DNA of 64,000 nt from Bradyrhizobium daqingense (GTDB taxonomy: Bacteria > Pseudomonadota > Alphaproteobacteria > Rhizobiales > Xanthobacteraceae). Position numbers and translations under genes: made by a program. The stretch spans positions 1,178,001 through 1,242,000 of the forward strand of contig NZ_CP088014.1 of assembly GCF_021044685.1 (NCBI RefSeq), read 5' to 3'. Positions 18,600 to 27,907 of this stretch are shown in pieces (within the stretch, counting starts at the first letter, position 1; each line of letters starts with the position of its first letter). A model generated the notes under the pieces. The model did not search any database. It saw only the letters and a program-made list of their open reading frames with translations, and was not told where the DNA came from.

Positions 18600-19763
18600 T
18601 CAGGTCTGCCCGATCAATTTGCGAAACGCCGCTGCGCCGTCCTGCATCGCGTCGCGTCCCTTCCAGGCGAGCTGGGTCAGCTTGCCGCCGAGCGTATCGT
18701 GGCTGCGCAGCCGGCGCGATCCGAGAATGTGACCGACATTGGCGGGGAAGCGGCTGACCTCGGCGGACACCAGCGCCTGGATCGCGTCCATCAATTGCTG
18801 AAGGCGGGCGCCCCATTCGCACTGCTCGATGCCGTCGATGCGGACCTTGAGCGCATATTCGGTGTCGTAGATCTCGGCGAGCAGATCGCGCGCGACCAGC
18901 ACGCGGTTGTGCCGGAGCGCGACCCGGAGCGCCAGACGCTTGTCGTCGAGCCGGTCGAGCACCATGGGAACGACGCAGGCATAGGGGGCGGCGGCGACGT
19001 CCGCGGCGCTCTTGCTCGCGGCGGCCTTGGTGGCGAGGCGGACCAGTTGCCAAGGCGTCTTCAGGCGCCTTGCCACCAGAGCCAGCGCGAAAGGCAGCGC
19101 CTCGGGATGGGCTTTCTTGAAGGCATCGAGTTGCGTCGTGATCTGGGTGACCTGGCCGTCGTCGAATTTGGCGATCTTCTCGGGCAGTTTTTCGTTGAAC
19201 TTGGGCAGTGCGTTGCCGGCGCGCAGCACCTGCTGCATCTTCCTCACGTCGTCGAAGGCGCTGCGCGATGCCGTGTATTGCGCGAGCTTGCCGCGCGCGA
19301 TCTCGGCGCTCTCCGGCGAGGCGAGGGTGTTCTCGAGGACCTTGATGACCTTGACCTGGAAGGCCGCCGCGATCTTCTGCACTTCCTTCGGGTTGTTGGC
19401 GGCGACCTGGTCGTTGATCGCCTTGACGTAGTCGCGCGCCATAGTCGGCAGCAGGTCGCGGCAGATCCACTCCCAGATCGGGGTGAGGGTGTTGCGCGAG
19501 ATCCGTCCCATATTGGCATGCTCGGGCGCGCCGTCGATCAGGAGCAGCTCGAGCGGTGCGAAGAAATAGCGCGACGGGCTGGTGGCGCGGGCCTGGCTCG
19601 ATCCGTCCTTGCGAAATTCGGCGCGCAGGCGGGACTGGACGTCGGCCGAGCCCGGCATGTCGATGCCGCACAGCTCGAGCCGCTCCAATTCACTGAGCAG
19701 ACAGCTGCGCGACAGCGGCGTCAGCCTCTGCAGGAATTCCGACAGCCGATCGATCTCGTCCAT
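18600..19763 (-). CDS. Conserved-looking protein of unknown function
   Basis: 387 residues from ATG 19763 (MDEIDRLSEFLQRLTPLSRS); an upstream in-frame start at 19835 is less likely. The protein is soluble and largely helical, with a regular codon pattern and no signal or membrane segment. I recognise no domain. Stretches such as RDYVKAINDQVAANNPKEVQ and RVALRHNRVLVARDLLAEIY suggest a helical-repeat or scaffold protein. It stands alone on the reverse strand. Confidence 0.65.
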   Translation of the reverse strand: MDEIDRLSEFLQRLTPLSRSCLLSELERLELCGIDMPGSADVQSRLRAEFRKDGSSQARATSPSRYFFAPLELLLIDGAPEHANMGRISRNTLTPIWEWICRDLLPTMARDYVKAINDQVAANNPKEVQKIAAAFQVKVIKVLENTLASPESAEIARGKLAQYTASRSAFDDVRKMQQVLRAGNALPKFNEKLPEKIAKFDDGQVTQITTQLDAFKKAHPEALPFALALVARRLKTPWQLVRLATKAAASKSAADVAAAPYACVVPMVLDRLDDKRLALRVALRHNRVLVARDLLAEIYDTEYALKVRIDGIEQCEWGARLQQLMDAIQALVSAEVSRFPANVGHILGSRRLRSHDTLGGKLTQLAWKGRDAMQDGAAAFRKLIGQT

Positions 19764-20096
19764 GGCACGCAATCTTCTGCAGCGTTTCCCGCAGGCCAAG
19801 GAGGCCCATGCGTGGAGGCATTTGCGCGCTCTCAACTCCCTTAGAGAAGCAAGTCGCCGTTAATTAATCCGTAAAATCCGGGGGGCGGCGGTGGACGCCG
19901 GCGGCCGTTAAGGAATTTACTGTCCGTCCATTCGGGATTTGCGCGGACATCTCAACTCTTGCGGGGCCGGCGCCAGCTTCGCGCAAGCACAAATTGTGCC
20001 CGTGCCGTCCTTTTAGCGTAAAACTGCCGAAATCACCGTAGTCTTACGGAGCAAAAAGTTAACTACAGACCGGGCCTGGCTCGGTAAACGAGTGAC
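19764..20096. other. Divergent intergenic region
   Basis: 333 bp between the unknown 387-aa gene and the LuxR-type gene. AT-rich tracts (GTTAATTAATCCGTAAAATC near 19860) suggest promoters; no gene seen. Confidence 0.5.
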
Positions 20097-20717
20097 ATGG
20101 CGTCACAGAATGATACGGCCACCGATTCGCGGCCGTCGGAATGGTACGAAAGCAGCACTGCTCCGGTCGAAGAGCTCGATTTCGTCCGCCTGAATGCCGC
20201 CCGCGCCAAGGCTGCCGACGAAATGGCCGCCGCCATTGCCCGCGAGCTCAACGGTCCTCTGACGGCGCTCCTGCTCTACATGGGCGAGATCAAGCATCAC
20301 AGCGATCAGTTCGCGCCCGTCACCGGCGATCGCGCTTATTTGCAGCGCGTGGTGGAGAATGCGTTGGCGCAGACCGAGCGCGTCTGCGGCCTCGTCAAGC
20401 AGCTTGCCGGGCCTCACAAGGGCAGCAGCCTGCCGGTCCCATCCGAGGCCGACGACACTGAGGCGCGTGCCGCCCGCGTGCCGCAGCGCGTGCCCAGCGC
20501 CGAACTGCTTGGCCTGTCCGGTCAGAAGCGGCTCACCAAGCGCGAGCGCGAGGTGCTGAGGCTGATCAGTGAAGGCTATTCGAACAAGCAGGGCGCGCTG
20601 CGGATGCAGATCAGTCCGCGCACGTTCGAAAGCCACCGCGCCGAGGCGATGCGCAAGCTCGGTGCGCGGAACACCGCGGATCTCGTTCGCGCGGCGCTGC
20701 TGCATTCGATCGACTGA
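20097..20717 (+). CDS. LuxR-type regulator with histidine-less kinase-like N-terminus
   Basis: 206 residues. Residues about 30-105 resemble the dimerisation/phosphotransfer helices of a histidine kinase: IARELNGPLTALLLYMGEI aligns with the H-box AHELNQPLTAI, but the phospho-accepting His is Arg. After a linker, a LuxR/FixJ helix-turn-helix (LTKREREVLRLISEGYSNKQ, then SPRTFESHRAEAMRKLGA) occupies the C-terminus. There is no ATPase domain or receiver. It likely binds DNA as a dimer with the kinase-like helices as dimeriser or docking site. Domain call is mine from motif reading. Confidence 0.75.
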   Translation: MASQNDTATDSRPSEWYESSTAPVEELDFVRLNAARAKAADEMAAAIARELNGPLTALLLYMGEIKHHSDQFAPVTGDRAYLQRVVENALAQTERVCGLVKQLAGPHKGSSLPVPSEADDTEARAARVPQRVPSAELLGLSGQKRLTKREREVLRLISEGYSNKQGALRMQISPRTFESHRAEAMRKLGARNTADLVRAALLHSID

Positions 20718-20766
20718 GATGGATGATTGCATTGAGCCCGGCCGGCCCGGGCGAAAGCCGATGGAC

Positions 20767-21015
20767 TCAGAAATAGTCCTCGGCGAAGGGACGCGCGCGT
20801 GATGCGGGGCGCAGCGGCTTGGGCTCGTCCTTCGGCGCGTTAGGGATGATCGTGATGGTCCAGCGGGGAGGGATGCACGATTCCTGCTCCAGCACCGAGC
20901 GCACGAAGCCGGTCACCGTCGACTCGCCAGACTTCACCGTCGCCATCCGGCCGTTGAACTGAGCGATGCGGAAGCGACGGACTTCCTTCTGGTCCGCAGT
21001 CTCATAGGTGAACAT
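20767..21015 (-). CDS. Small protein of unknown function
   Basis: 82 residues from ATG 21015 with AGGAGGG seven bases upstream, which strongly supports expression. Sequence MFTYETADQKEVRRFRIAQF, then GESTVTGFVRSVLEQ and PRWTITIIPNAP, suggests a small beta-rich soluble protein. No family recognised. It converges on the LuxR-type gene; a 14-bp palindrome lies about 80 bp upstream of the start. Confidence 0.7.
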   Translation of the reverse strand: MFTYETADQKEVRRFRIAQFNGRMATVKSGESTVTGFVRSVLEQESCIPPRWTITIIPNAPKDEPKPLRPASRARPFAEDYF

Positions 21016-21092
21016 GAAAACCCTCCTGGTTTCCCGCGACTATCGCCACCTATGATTAGCCATCTGTGAATATCCCAAGCCGTAGAAGTACG

Positions 21093-21106
21093 GCGGGTAT
21101 ACCCGC
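21093..21106. promoter_or_regulatory. Perfect 14-bp palindrome upstream of the 82-aa gene
   Basis: GCGGGTATACCCGC has no loop and so suits protein binding rather than a hairpin. It lies between the Hpt gene stop and the 82-aa gene, a likely operator for the latter. Confidence 0.4.
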
Positions 21107-21169
21107 GCGGGTGGTTGGAGCGCTTTCGAGGATGCCGGTTCGCGTGACGAAAACGCGCCGAGCAAGGAT

Positions 21170-21547
21170 CTATCCTTCCGGCTCCTGCGCGCGCGCCGTG
21201 GCGTAGGCGGCATCCATCTGGTCCAGGAGATCGCGGAGTTCGGCGTCGTGAAGCGTCTCCGCGGACTTCTCCAGCCGCAGCGCCAGCCCCGCCAGCCTGG
21301 TATAGCCGAACGTGCCGGCCGCGCTCTTCAGCGAATGCGCCTCGCGCGCGATCCTGGCGTGGTGCTGCTCGCGCGAAAGCGTGCGGAACAATTGCAGGCG
21401 CGCGCTGGTCTCGCTCCAGAACACGGCGCGCACCTCGCAGGCTCCGTCCTCGCCGATCTCGCGTACCAGCGCCGCGTAGGCGTTCGGGTCGCGCAGCGGG
21501 GCGCAATCGAGCACCTTCTGCGCCGGCGCGAGGGTCACTTCAAACAT
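21170..21547 (-). CDS. Hpt-domain histidine phosphotransfer protein
   Basis: 125 residues. The Hpt helix carries the phospho-accepting His in EAHSLKSAAGTFGYTRLAGL, near residue 70. Such proteins shuttle phosphate between hybrid kinases and response regulators. No kinase is adjacent; possible partners in the window are the hybrid kinase at 30881 and the lone receivers at 23204, 29233 and 34455. Pairing is inference. Confidence 0.88.
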   Translation of the reverse strand: MFEVTLAPAQKVLDCAPLRDPNAYAALVREIGEDGACEVRAVFWSETSARLQLFRTLSREQHHARIAREAHSLKSAAGTFGYTRLAGLALRLEKSAETLHDAELRDLLDQMDAAYATARAQEPEG

Positions 21548-21697
21548 GGCTAGCCTGCCCCGATCACGGTTCGTTGCCGCGCGGGCCGATATCGGCGCGA
21601 GGCAGGTCGTGTCTAGGTCATTCGAATTTCAGTTCCGCAAGCAGGACGGTTCGTGTTTGCGGGTGGGCGTTAGCCGCAAGTTTACCACGCCTGCGGC

Positions 21698-22396
21698 TCA
21701 GCGCGGGCCGAGCAGCCGGTCGTATTGCGCCTTCACGGTGGCGTAGCACTCGCACGCGGTCTGGCGCAGGCCGTCCAGGTTCATGAGCTGGATGTGCCCG
21801 CGGCTGTAATGGATGAAATTGGCCTGCTGCAAGGTGTTGGCGACCAGCGACACGCTGTTGCGCCGCGCCCCGATCATCTGCGCCATGGCCTCCTGGGTCA
21901 GCAGCAGGCGGGACTCGCCCGACAGGTCATGGGTGTGCAGCAGGCAGCGCGACAGGCGGGACTCGACCGGATGGGCGGCATTGCAGCCCGCGGTCTGCTG
22001 GACTTGCGCGTAGACCGCCAGGCCATGGCGCGTGAGCAAGCTCCGCAAGCTGCTGCTCTGGTCGGCCGCACTGCGCAGCCGATCGAGCTCCATCACGGAG
22101 GCTTTTCCGGGAACCAGCACGACGGCCGTGTTCAGCGCGCAGGCGTCACCCATGGTCGAGAGCGTCCCGAGCAGGCTGTCGCGGCCGATCATCGCGACCT
22201 GCACATGCTCGCCCTTGGCGAGCTTCACCACCAGCGAGATGACGCCGCGGTGAAGAAAATAGGCGAGTTTGAGCGTCTCGCCGGCCTCGACCAGCACCGC
22301 GTCGTGGGGCAGATCGACCGTGCGCAGATACGGGCGGATCAGGTCATAGTCGTCTGGCGACAGCGCGGAGAGGAAACCGTTGGCTGGACGCACCAT
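21698..22396 (-). CDS. Crp/Fnr-family transcriptional regulator
   Basis: 232 residues from ATG 22396 (an upstream start at 22459 is possible). Cyclic-nucleotide-like beta-roll (VLVEAGETLKLAYFLHRGVI), then a Crp-type helix-turn-helix (LLLTQEAMAQMIGARRNSVS). It lacks the N-terminal four-cysteine set of FNR, so it is not an oxygen-sensing iron-sulfur FNR. This subgroup is common in Bradyrhizobium; ligand and targets unknown. Confidence 0.85.
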   Translation of the reverse strand: MVRPANGFLSALSPDDYDLIRPYLRTVDLPHDAVLVEAGETLKLAYFLHRGVISLVVKLAKGEHVQVAMIGRDSLLGTLSTMGDACALNTAVVLVPGKASVMELDRLRSAADQSSSLRSLLTRHGLAVYAQVQQTAGCNAAHPVESRLSRCLLHTHDLSGESRLLLTQEAMAQMIGARRNSVSLVANTLQQANFIHYSRGHIQLMNLDGLRQTACECYATVKAQYDRLLGPR

Positions 22397-23203
22397 CGTT
22401 TCCAAAGCTGACTCCCGTCTCCTGTACGGCGCGGCGTTGAAAGCGCTCCCTGCGAGCAAATTCCATCATGTTCCCGTCGGGATATATTGGCAATTGGGAC
22501 AATATGTCCGAGCGCGGCGCGTTGGATGTTCTCCATGCTGCGACATGTGCACGTTCGCATGCCGTGCGGGGCGGCATGCTTCACGTCCTCCGCGGCCAGC
22601 ATTTGCGATCTCGATCACCTTCCGTCGACCAGATGAGATCGACCGACATCGATCCACCTTACGAAGCAGACAGTCTGTACGGCGCCCGCCTGAGCTCAAG
22701 ACAGGCTTCCTGACGTTTCTGGCCCTTCTAGCGGGGAACGCAGACCACATGAGACATTGAGCAATTGCAGCAATAGCGGGCTGTGGCCGCCATGCCCGAT
22801 CGATCCGGCGCCGTCGGGCGTCCCATCCACGCTCGTCATTAAGTTGCGCGGTTATGGGATTATACTTTAAAGGTTGTGTCGTGCCCATATAGCTGTTAGA
22901 GGGCAGACAGGCTGCGGCACTTGCGGCGGAAATAAGAATCGCCGCTGTTTCGCTCTTGGGTCTGGGCAACCGGTCCTGCAAAGGCGCGCAGGAAAAAGCG
23001 GTAGGGGGCTTCATGGGCCGGAAGCGTTGCATCCGTGTTATCGGACGACCCGCGCATGTTCGTACATTGGACGAATGCTTTCAGCGGTCGAGCATTGCTC
23101 AACCATGGCGCCGCGTGTGCCGCGTCCATCGGCTCCGTTTTCCCGGCGGCCCCACTGATATTGGCGACCATCCATTTGTCGATCGAAACCAAAGGAGAAA
23201 GGT
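22397..23203. other. 807-bp divergent intergenic region, no clear gene
   Basis: Open frames here have poor composition and no good ribosome sites. A palindrome GGACA-ATA-TGTCC (22497-22509), inside a wider ATATTG...CAATAT inverted repeat (22484-22505), lies about 100 bp upstream of the Crp/Fnr gene and may be its operator. The rest appears to be promoter or relic DNA. Confidence 0.4.
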
Positions 23204-23686
23204 GTGCCCAACGGATCGATGATTGAATTGCCGAAACAGGAGGCTCAAACGGAAGGGGAGGGTGTGCGCCATATTCTCGTTGTCGACGACGACCCGATGG
23301 TGTGCATGGCCATCGAGATCTATCTCCAGCGCAACAATTTTCGGGTGACGATCGCGCAGGGAGGTGAAGCCGGATTGCGGGCTCTCAAACACGAGCCGTT
23401 CGATCTGATGATCATCGATGTCTTCATGCCGCATATGCGCGGGTTCGAATCGATCCGGATCTTCCACGACCGGGCGCCCGCCATTCCGCTGATCGCGATG
23501 TCCGGTTACGCCTTCGCGAACCTGAATTCGCCCGCACCTGATTTCCTAAGGATGGCGCTGGAGCTCGGTGCCGCGCGCTGCCTGCGCAAGCCCTTCACGC
23601 CGCATGCACTGCTCGCCGCCATCAACGATTGCTTGGCGGAGCATCGTCCCAATGCCGGGATGAGCTTGCCCGCGCGGCTGGGTTAG
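23204..23686 (+). CDS. Single-domain response regulator
   Basis: 160 residues from GTG 23204, chosen for GGAG six bases upstream; an ATG lies at 23219. CheY-like fold with acidic pocket VVDDDP, phospho-acceptor in LMIIDVFMPHMRGF and KPFTPHALLAAI lysine loop. It has no output domain. It is clearly paralogous to the receiver at 34455: both share the PDFLxMAxxLGA segment before the KPF loop. Likely an intermediate in a phosphorelay or diffusible partner protein. Confidence 0.85.
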   Translation: MPNGSMIELPKQEAQTEGEGVRHILVVDDDPMVCMAIEIYLQRNNFRVTIAQGGEAGLRALKHEPFDLMIIDVFMPHMRGFESIRIFHDRAPAIPLIAMSGYAFANLNSPAPDFLRMALELGAARCLRKPFTPHALLAAINDCLAEHRPNAGMSLPARLG

Positions 23687-24105
23687 CGCGGCGCGGATCG
23701 CAGCGGACCACGGGTAACCGTTCGTTTACCGAAAACACGAACTTTCTCGAACTCGGCGCCGCACGAAATGAAAGTCGCGGTGTCGTTCGCGATTGCGGCC
23801 GGCTCTGGTCTGCTTCGCGCAGGCCGTGCCTATCGTCCTTCACATGAAGGACTTTCTCGCGCGGCATTGCGTTCTCGTCGGTGCGTTCACCTCAGGCCTC
23901 CCCCGCATCGTGTCGCAGCGCCGGTCTTGCCGAAAAGCGCCCTTGCATGCAGCCGAATGGCAAACTTCTCTTCAATATCCGTATTAGCACGGAGGCTGAA
24001 ATTAACGCGACCGTGAAAGGGGATGTCTAACGATCCAGGATGAGGGCTTCCGTCGATTCCGAGCCAGGCTCGGGCGTCGAAGTCGATTTCAGTAAGGCGT
24101 AGCTC
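23687..24105. other. 419-bp region upstream of cheA
   Basis: No convincing gene on either strand. It should contain the promoter of the cheA-cheW-cheY-cheR operon, but I could not fix -35/-10 elements with confidence. Confidence 0.4.
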
Positions 24106-26913
24106 ATGGATGATCTGTTGCGGGAGTTTTTGACGGAGACCAGCGAGAGCCTGGACACTGTCGACAATCAGCTGGTGAAGTTCGAGCAGGAGCCGAACAA
24201 CGCCAAGATCCTGGACAACATCTTCCGCCTCGTCCACACCATCAAGGGCACCTGCGGCTTCCTCGGCCTGCCCAGGCTTGAAGCGCTGGCGCATGCCGGC
24301 GAGACGCTGATGGGCAAATTCCGTGACGGCATGCCGGTGACCGGGCAGGCGGTGACGGTGATCCTGTCCTCGATCGACCGCATCAAGGAGATCCTCGCCG
24401 GCCTCGAAGCCACCGAAGCCGAGCCCGAGGGCAACGACCGCGACCTCATCGACAAGCTGGAAGCGATGGTCGAGCAGGGCATGGCGGCAATGGCCGCTGG
24501 AAGTGCCGCGGCTCCCGTCACTGAAGCTCCGCCGCTGGCGCCGGAAGCACCAGCTGCCGCTGCATCCGCACCCGCAAAAGAGATGACGGCGGGCACGCTG
24601 ATCGAGCAGACGCTGGAGCGGCCCTTGCGTCCGGGCGAGGTCTCGCTCGACGAGCTCGAGCGCGCCTTCCGCGAGACCGCGATCGAAGCGCCGGCCCCCG
24701 CCGCCGTCGCCAAGGCCGAAGTCAAGGCCGAGCCGGCCGCTGAGGCCCCGGCCGCCAAGGACGCTGCCAAGGACGCCGCAAAGCCTGCCGCCAGGGAGAA
24801 GGCCGCGCCGAAGAAGTCGATGGCCGACGAGATGGCGAACGAAGGTGCCAGCATTGCCAACCAGTCGATCCGCGTCAACGTGGACACGCTGGAGCACCTG
24901 ATGACCATGGTCTCCGAGCTGGTGCTGACCCGCAACCAGCTGCTGGAGATCTCCCGCCGCAACGAGGACACCGAGTTCAAGGTGCCCTTGCAGCGCCTGT
25001 CCAACGTCACCGCCGAGCTGCAGGAGGGCGTCATGAAGACGCGCATGCAGCCGATCGGCAATGCCTGGCAGAAGCTGCCCCGCATCGTCCGCGATCTCTC
25101 GAGCGAACTCGGCAAGCAGATCGAGCTGGAGATGCACGGCGCCGACACCGAGCTCGACCGCCAGGTGCTCGATTTGATCAAGGACCCGCTCACCCACATG
25201 GTGCGCAACTCCGCCGATCATGGCCTGGAGACCCCCGCCGAGCGCCTCGCCAGCGGCAAGGGCGAGCAGGGCACCATCCGCCTGTCCGCCTATCACGAGG
25301 GCGGCCACATCATCATCTGCATCGCCGACAACGGCCGCGGCCTCAACACCGAGAAGATCAAGGCCAAGGCGCTCTCGTCAGGCCTCGTCACCGAGGCTGA
25401 GCTCGAGAAGATGAGCGAAGCCCAGATCCACAAGTTCATCTTCGCGCCCGGCTTCTCCACGGCGGCCGCCATCACCTCGGTGTCGGGGCGCGGCGTCGGC
25501 ATGGACGTGGTCCGCACCAATATCGACCAGATCGGCGGCACCATCGACATCAAGTCCGTGGCCGGCGAGGGCTCTTCGGTCACCATCAAGATCCCGCTGA
25601 CGCTCGCCATCGTCTCGGTGCTGATCGTCGAAGCTGCCGGCGATCGCTTCGCGATTCCGCAGCTCTCGGTGGTCGAGCTGGTGCGGGCCCGCGCCAACTC
25701 CGAGCACCGCATCGAGCGCATCAAGGACACCGCGGTGCTGCGCCTGCGCAACAAGCTGCTGCCGCTGATCCACCTGAAGAAGCTGCTCAAGATCGACGAC
25801 GGCGCGGCCTCCGATCCCGAGAACGGCTTCATCGTGGTGACCCAGGTCGGCAGCCAGACCTTCGGCATCGTCGTCGACGGCGTGTTCCACACCGAAGAGA
25901 TCGTGGTCAAGCCGATGTCGACCAAGCTGCGCCACATCGACATGTTCTCCGGCAACACCATCCTGGGCGATGGCGCGGTCATCATGATCATCGATCCCAA
26001 CGGCATTGCCAAGGCGCTCGGCGCCGCCGGCTCCTCCGCCCATGACATGGGCGACGAGAACGGGGCGCATCACATCGGCGCGGGCGAGCAGACCACCTCG
26101 CTCTTGGTGTTCCGCGCCGGCTCGTCGCAGCCCAAGGCGGTCCCGCTCGGGCTGGTCACGCGCCTCGAGGAGCTGCCCGCCGACAAGATCGAGTTCTCCA
26201 ACGGCCGCTACATGGTGCAGTACCGCGAGCAGCTGATGCCGCTGGTCGCCATGGAGGGCGTCACCATTGCGAGCCAAGGCGCCCAGCCGATCCTGGTGTT
26301 CGCCGATGACGGCCGCTCCATGGGCCTCGTCGTCGACGAGATCATCGACATCGTCGAGGAGCGGCTCAACATCGAGGTCGGCGGCTCGTCCTCCGGCATT
26401 CTGGGCTCGGCCGTGATCAAGGGCCAGGCCACCGAGGTGATCGACGTCGGCCACTTCCTGCCGATGGCGTTCTCGGACTGGTTCACCCGCAAGGAGATGA
26501 AGCCGTCGCTGCATTCGCAGTCGGTGCTCCTGGTCGACGACAGCGCGTTCTTCCGCAACATGCTGGCCCCCGTCCTCAAGGCCGCCGGCTACCGCGTCCG
26601 CACCGCGCCGACCGCGCAGGAGGGCCTGGCTGCGCTGCGCGCCCAGAGCTTCGACGTGGTGCTGACCGACATCGAGATGCCCGACATGAACGGGTTCGAG
26701 TTCGCGGAGGTGATCCGCTCCGACAACAATCTTGGCTCGATGCCGATCATCGGCCTCTCTGCCCTGGTGTCGCCGGCGGCGATCGAGCGCGGCCGTCAGG
26801 CGGGCTTCCACGACTACGTCGCCAAGTTCGACCGTCCCGGTCTGATCGCGGCGCTGAAGGAGCAGACCGCGGGCGCCGCCGGCGCCTCCGAGCTGAGCCG
26901 CGCGGCGGCCTAA
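24106..26913 (+). CDS. cheA: Chemotaxis histidine kinase CheA with C-terminal receiver
   Basis: 935 residues. Order: Hpt domain with His44 (LVHTIKGTCGFLGL), an Ala/Pro/Lys-rich linker (about 150-245) in place of a clear CheY-binding domain, dimerisation helices (NVDTLEHLMTMVSELVLTRN), ATPase domain (HMVRNSADHGLE, IADNGRGLN, SVSGRGVGMDVV), two consecutive CheW-like domains, and a C-terminal receiver with the acceptor Asp near residue 853 (VVLTDIEMPDMNG). Fused receivers in CheA often act as phosphate sinks. It leads cheA-cheW-cheY-cheR-PilZ, with 37 bp to cheW. No chemoreceptor or cheB accompanies it. Confidence 0.95.
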   Translation: MDDLLREFLTETSESLDTVDNQLVKFEQEPNNAKILDNIFRLVHTIKGTCGFLGLPRLEALAHAGETLMGKFRDGMPVTGQAVTVILSSIDRIKEILAGLEATEAEPEGNDRDLIDKLEAMVEQGMAAMAAGSAAAPVTEAPPLAPEAPAAAASAPAKEMTAGTLIEQTLERPLRPGEVSLDELERAFRETAIEAPAPAAVAKAEVKAEPAAEAPAAKDAAKDAAKPAAREKAAPKKSMADEMANEGASIANQSIRVNVDTLEHLMTMVSELVLTRNQLLEISRRNEDTEFKVPLQRLSNVTAELQEGVMKTRMQPIGNAWQKLPRIVRDLSSELGKQIELEMHGADTELDRQVLDLIKDPLTHMVRNSADHGLETPAERLASGKGEQGTIRLSAYHEGGHIIICIADNGRGLNTEKIKAKALSSGLVTEAELEKMSEAQIHKFIFAPGFSTAAAITSVSGRGVGMDVVRTNIDQIGGTIDIKSVAGEGSSVTIKIPLTLAIVSVLIVEAAGDRFAIPQLSVVELVRARANSEHRIERIKDTAVLRLRNKLLPLIHLKKLLKIDDGAASDPENGFIVVTQVGSQTFGIVVDGVFHTEEIVVKPMSTKLRHIDMFSGNTILGDGAVIMIIDPNGIAKALGAAGSSAHDMGDENGAHHIGAGEQTTSLLVFRAGSSQPKAVPLGLVTRLEELPADKIEFSNGRYMVQYREQLMPLVAMEGVTIASQGAQPILVFADDGRSMGLVVDEIIDIVEERLNIEVGGSSSGILGSAVIKGQATEVIDVGHFLPMAFSDWFTRKEMKPSLHSQSVLLVDDSAFFRNMLAPVLKAAGYRVRTAPTAQEGLAALRAQSFDVVLTDIEMPDMNGFEFAEVIRSDNNLGSMPIIGLSALVSPAAIERGRQAGFHDYVAKFDRPGLIAALKEQTAGAAGASELSRAAA

Positions 26914-26950
26914 GCATGATCCGGAAAGAGCGGGATCAGGAGATACGCAT

Positions 26951-27424
26951 ATGAGCAAGAAGATCCAGTCCGGCGAAGGCGCCATGGTCGAATACGTCAC
27001 CGCGATGATCGGCGGCCAGCTGTTCGGCCTGCCGATCTCCCGCGTCCAGGACGTGTTCATGCCCGAGCGCGTCACCCGCGTGCCGCTGTCCTCGCGCGAG
27101 ATCGCGGGCGTGCTCAATCTGCGCGGCCGCATCGTCACCGTGGTCGACATGCGCGCACGCCTCGGACTGCCCAAGGCCGAGGACGGCAAGGTGCCGATGG
27201 CGGTCGGCGTCGACCTGCGCGGTGAATCCTACGGCCTCTTGATCGACCAGATCGGTGAAGTCCTGCGCCTGTCCGAGGACGGCAAGGAGGAGAACCCCGT
27301 CAACCTCGACCCCCGCATGGCCAAGCTCGCCGGTGGTGTCCATCGCCTCGACGGCCAGCTCATGGTCGTCCTCGACGTCGATCGCGTCCTCGAGCTCAAG
27401 ACCGAAGTGCAAATGGCTGCCTGA
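26951..27424 (+). CDS. cheW: Chemotaxis adaptor CheW
   Basis: 157 residues of a single CheW domain (GGQLFGLPISRVQDVF, NLRGRIVTVVDMRARLGL, GLLIDQIGEVL). It would couple chemoreceptors to CheA. Second gene of the operon. Confidence 0.94.
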   Translation: MSKKIQSGEGAMVEYVTAMIGGQLFGLPISRVQDVFMPERVTRVPLSSREIAGVLNLRGRIVTVVDMRARLGLPKAEDGKVPMAVGVDLRGESYGLLIDQIGEVLRLSEDGKEENPVNLDPRMAKLAGGVHRLDGQLMVVLDVDRVLELKTEVQMAA

Positions 27425-27460
27425 ACTTTCACGAAAGACATTTAAAGCCGGAGAACCAAG

Positions 27461-27847
<387 letters not shown>

Positions 27848-27907
27848 GTGTGTCTGGCCGAAGTGCTTTGGCCAGAGTGTTCCAGTACAGCTTCGAAGAG
27901 GCCATCC

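Noticed and set aside
22487..22502. FNR-like TTG...CAA site upstream of the Crp/Fnr gene
   Set aside because: The spacing is two bases longer than a proper FNR/FixK box and the inner bases do not match.
22466..23032. 188-codon minus-strand frame in the intergenic region
   Set aside because: Poor composition, no start signal, and overlaps the putative Crp/Fnr promoter.
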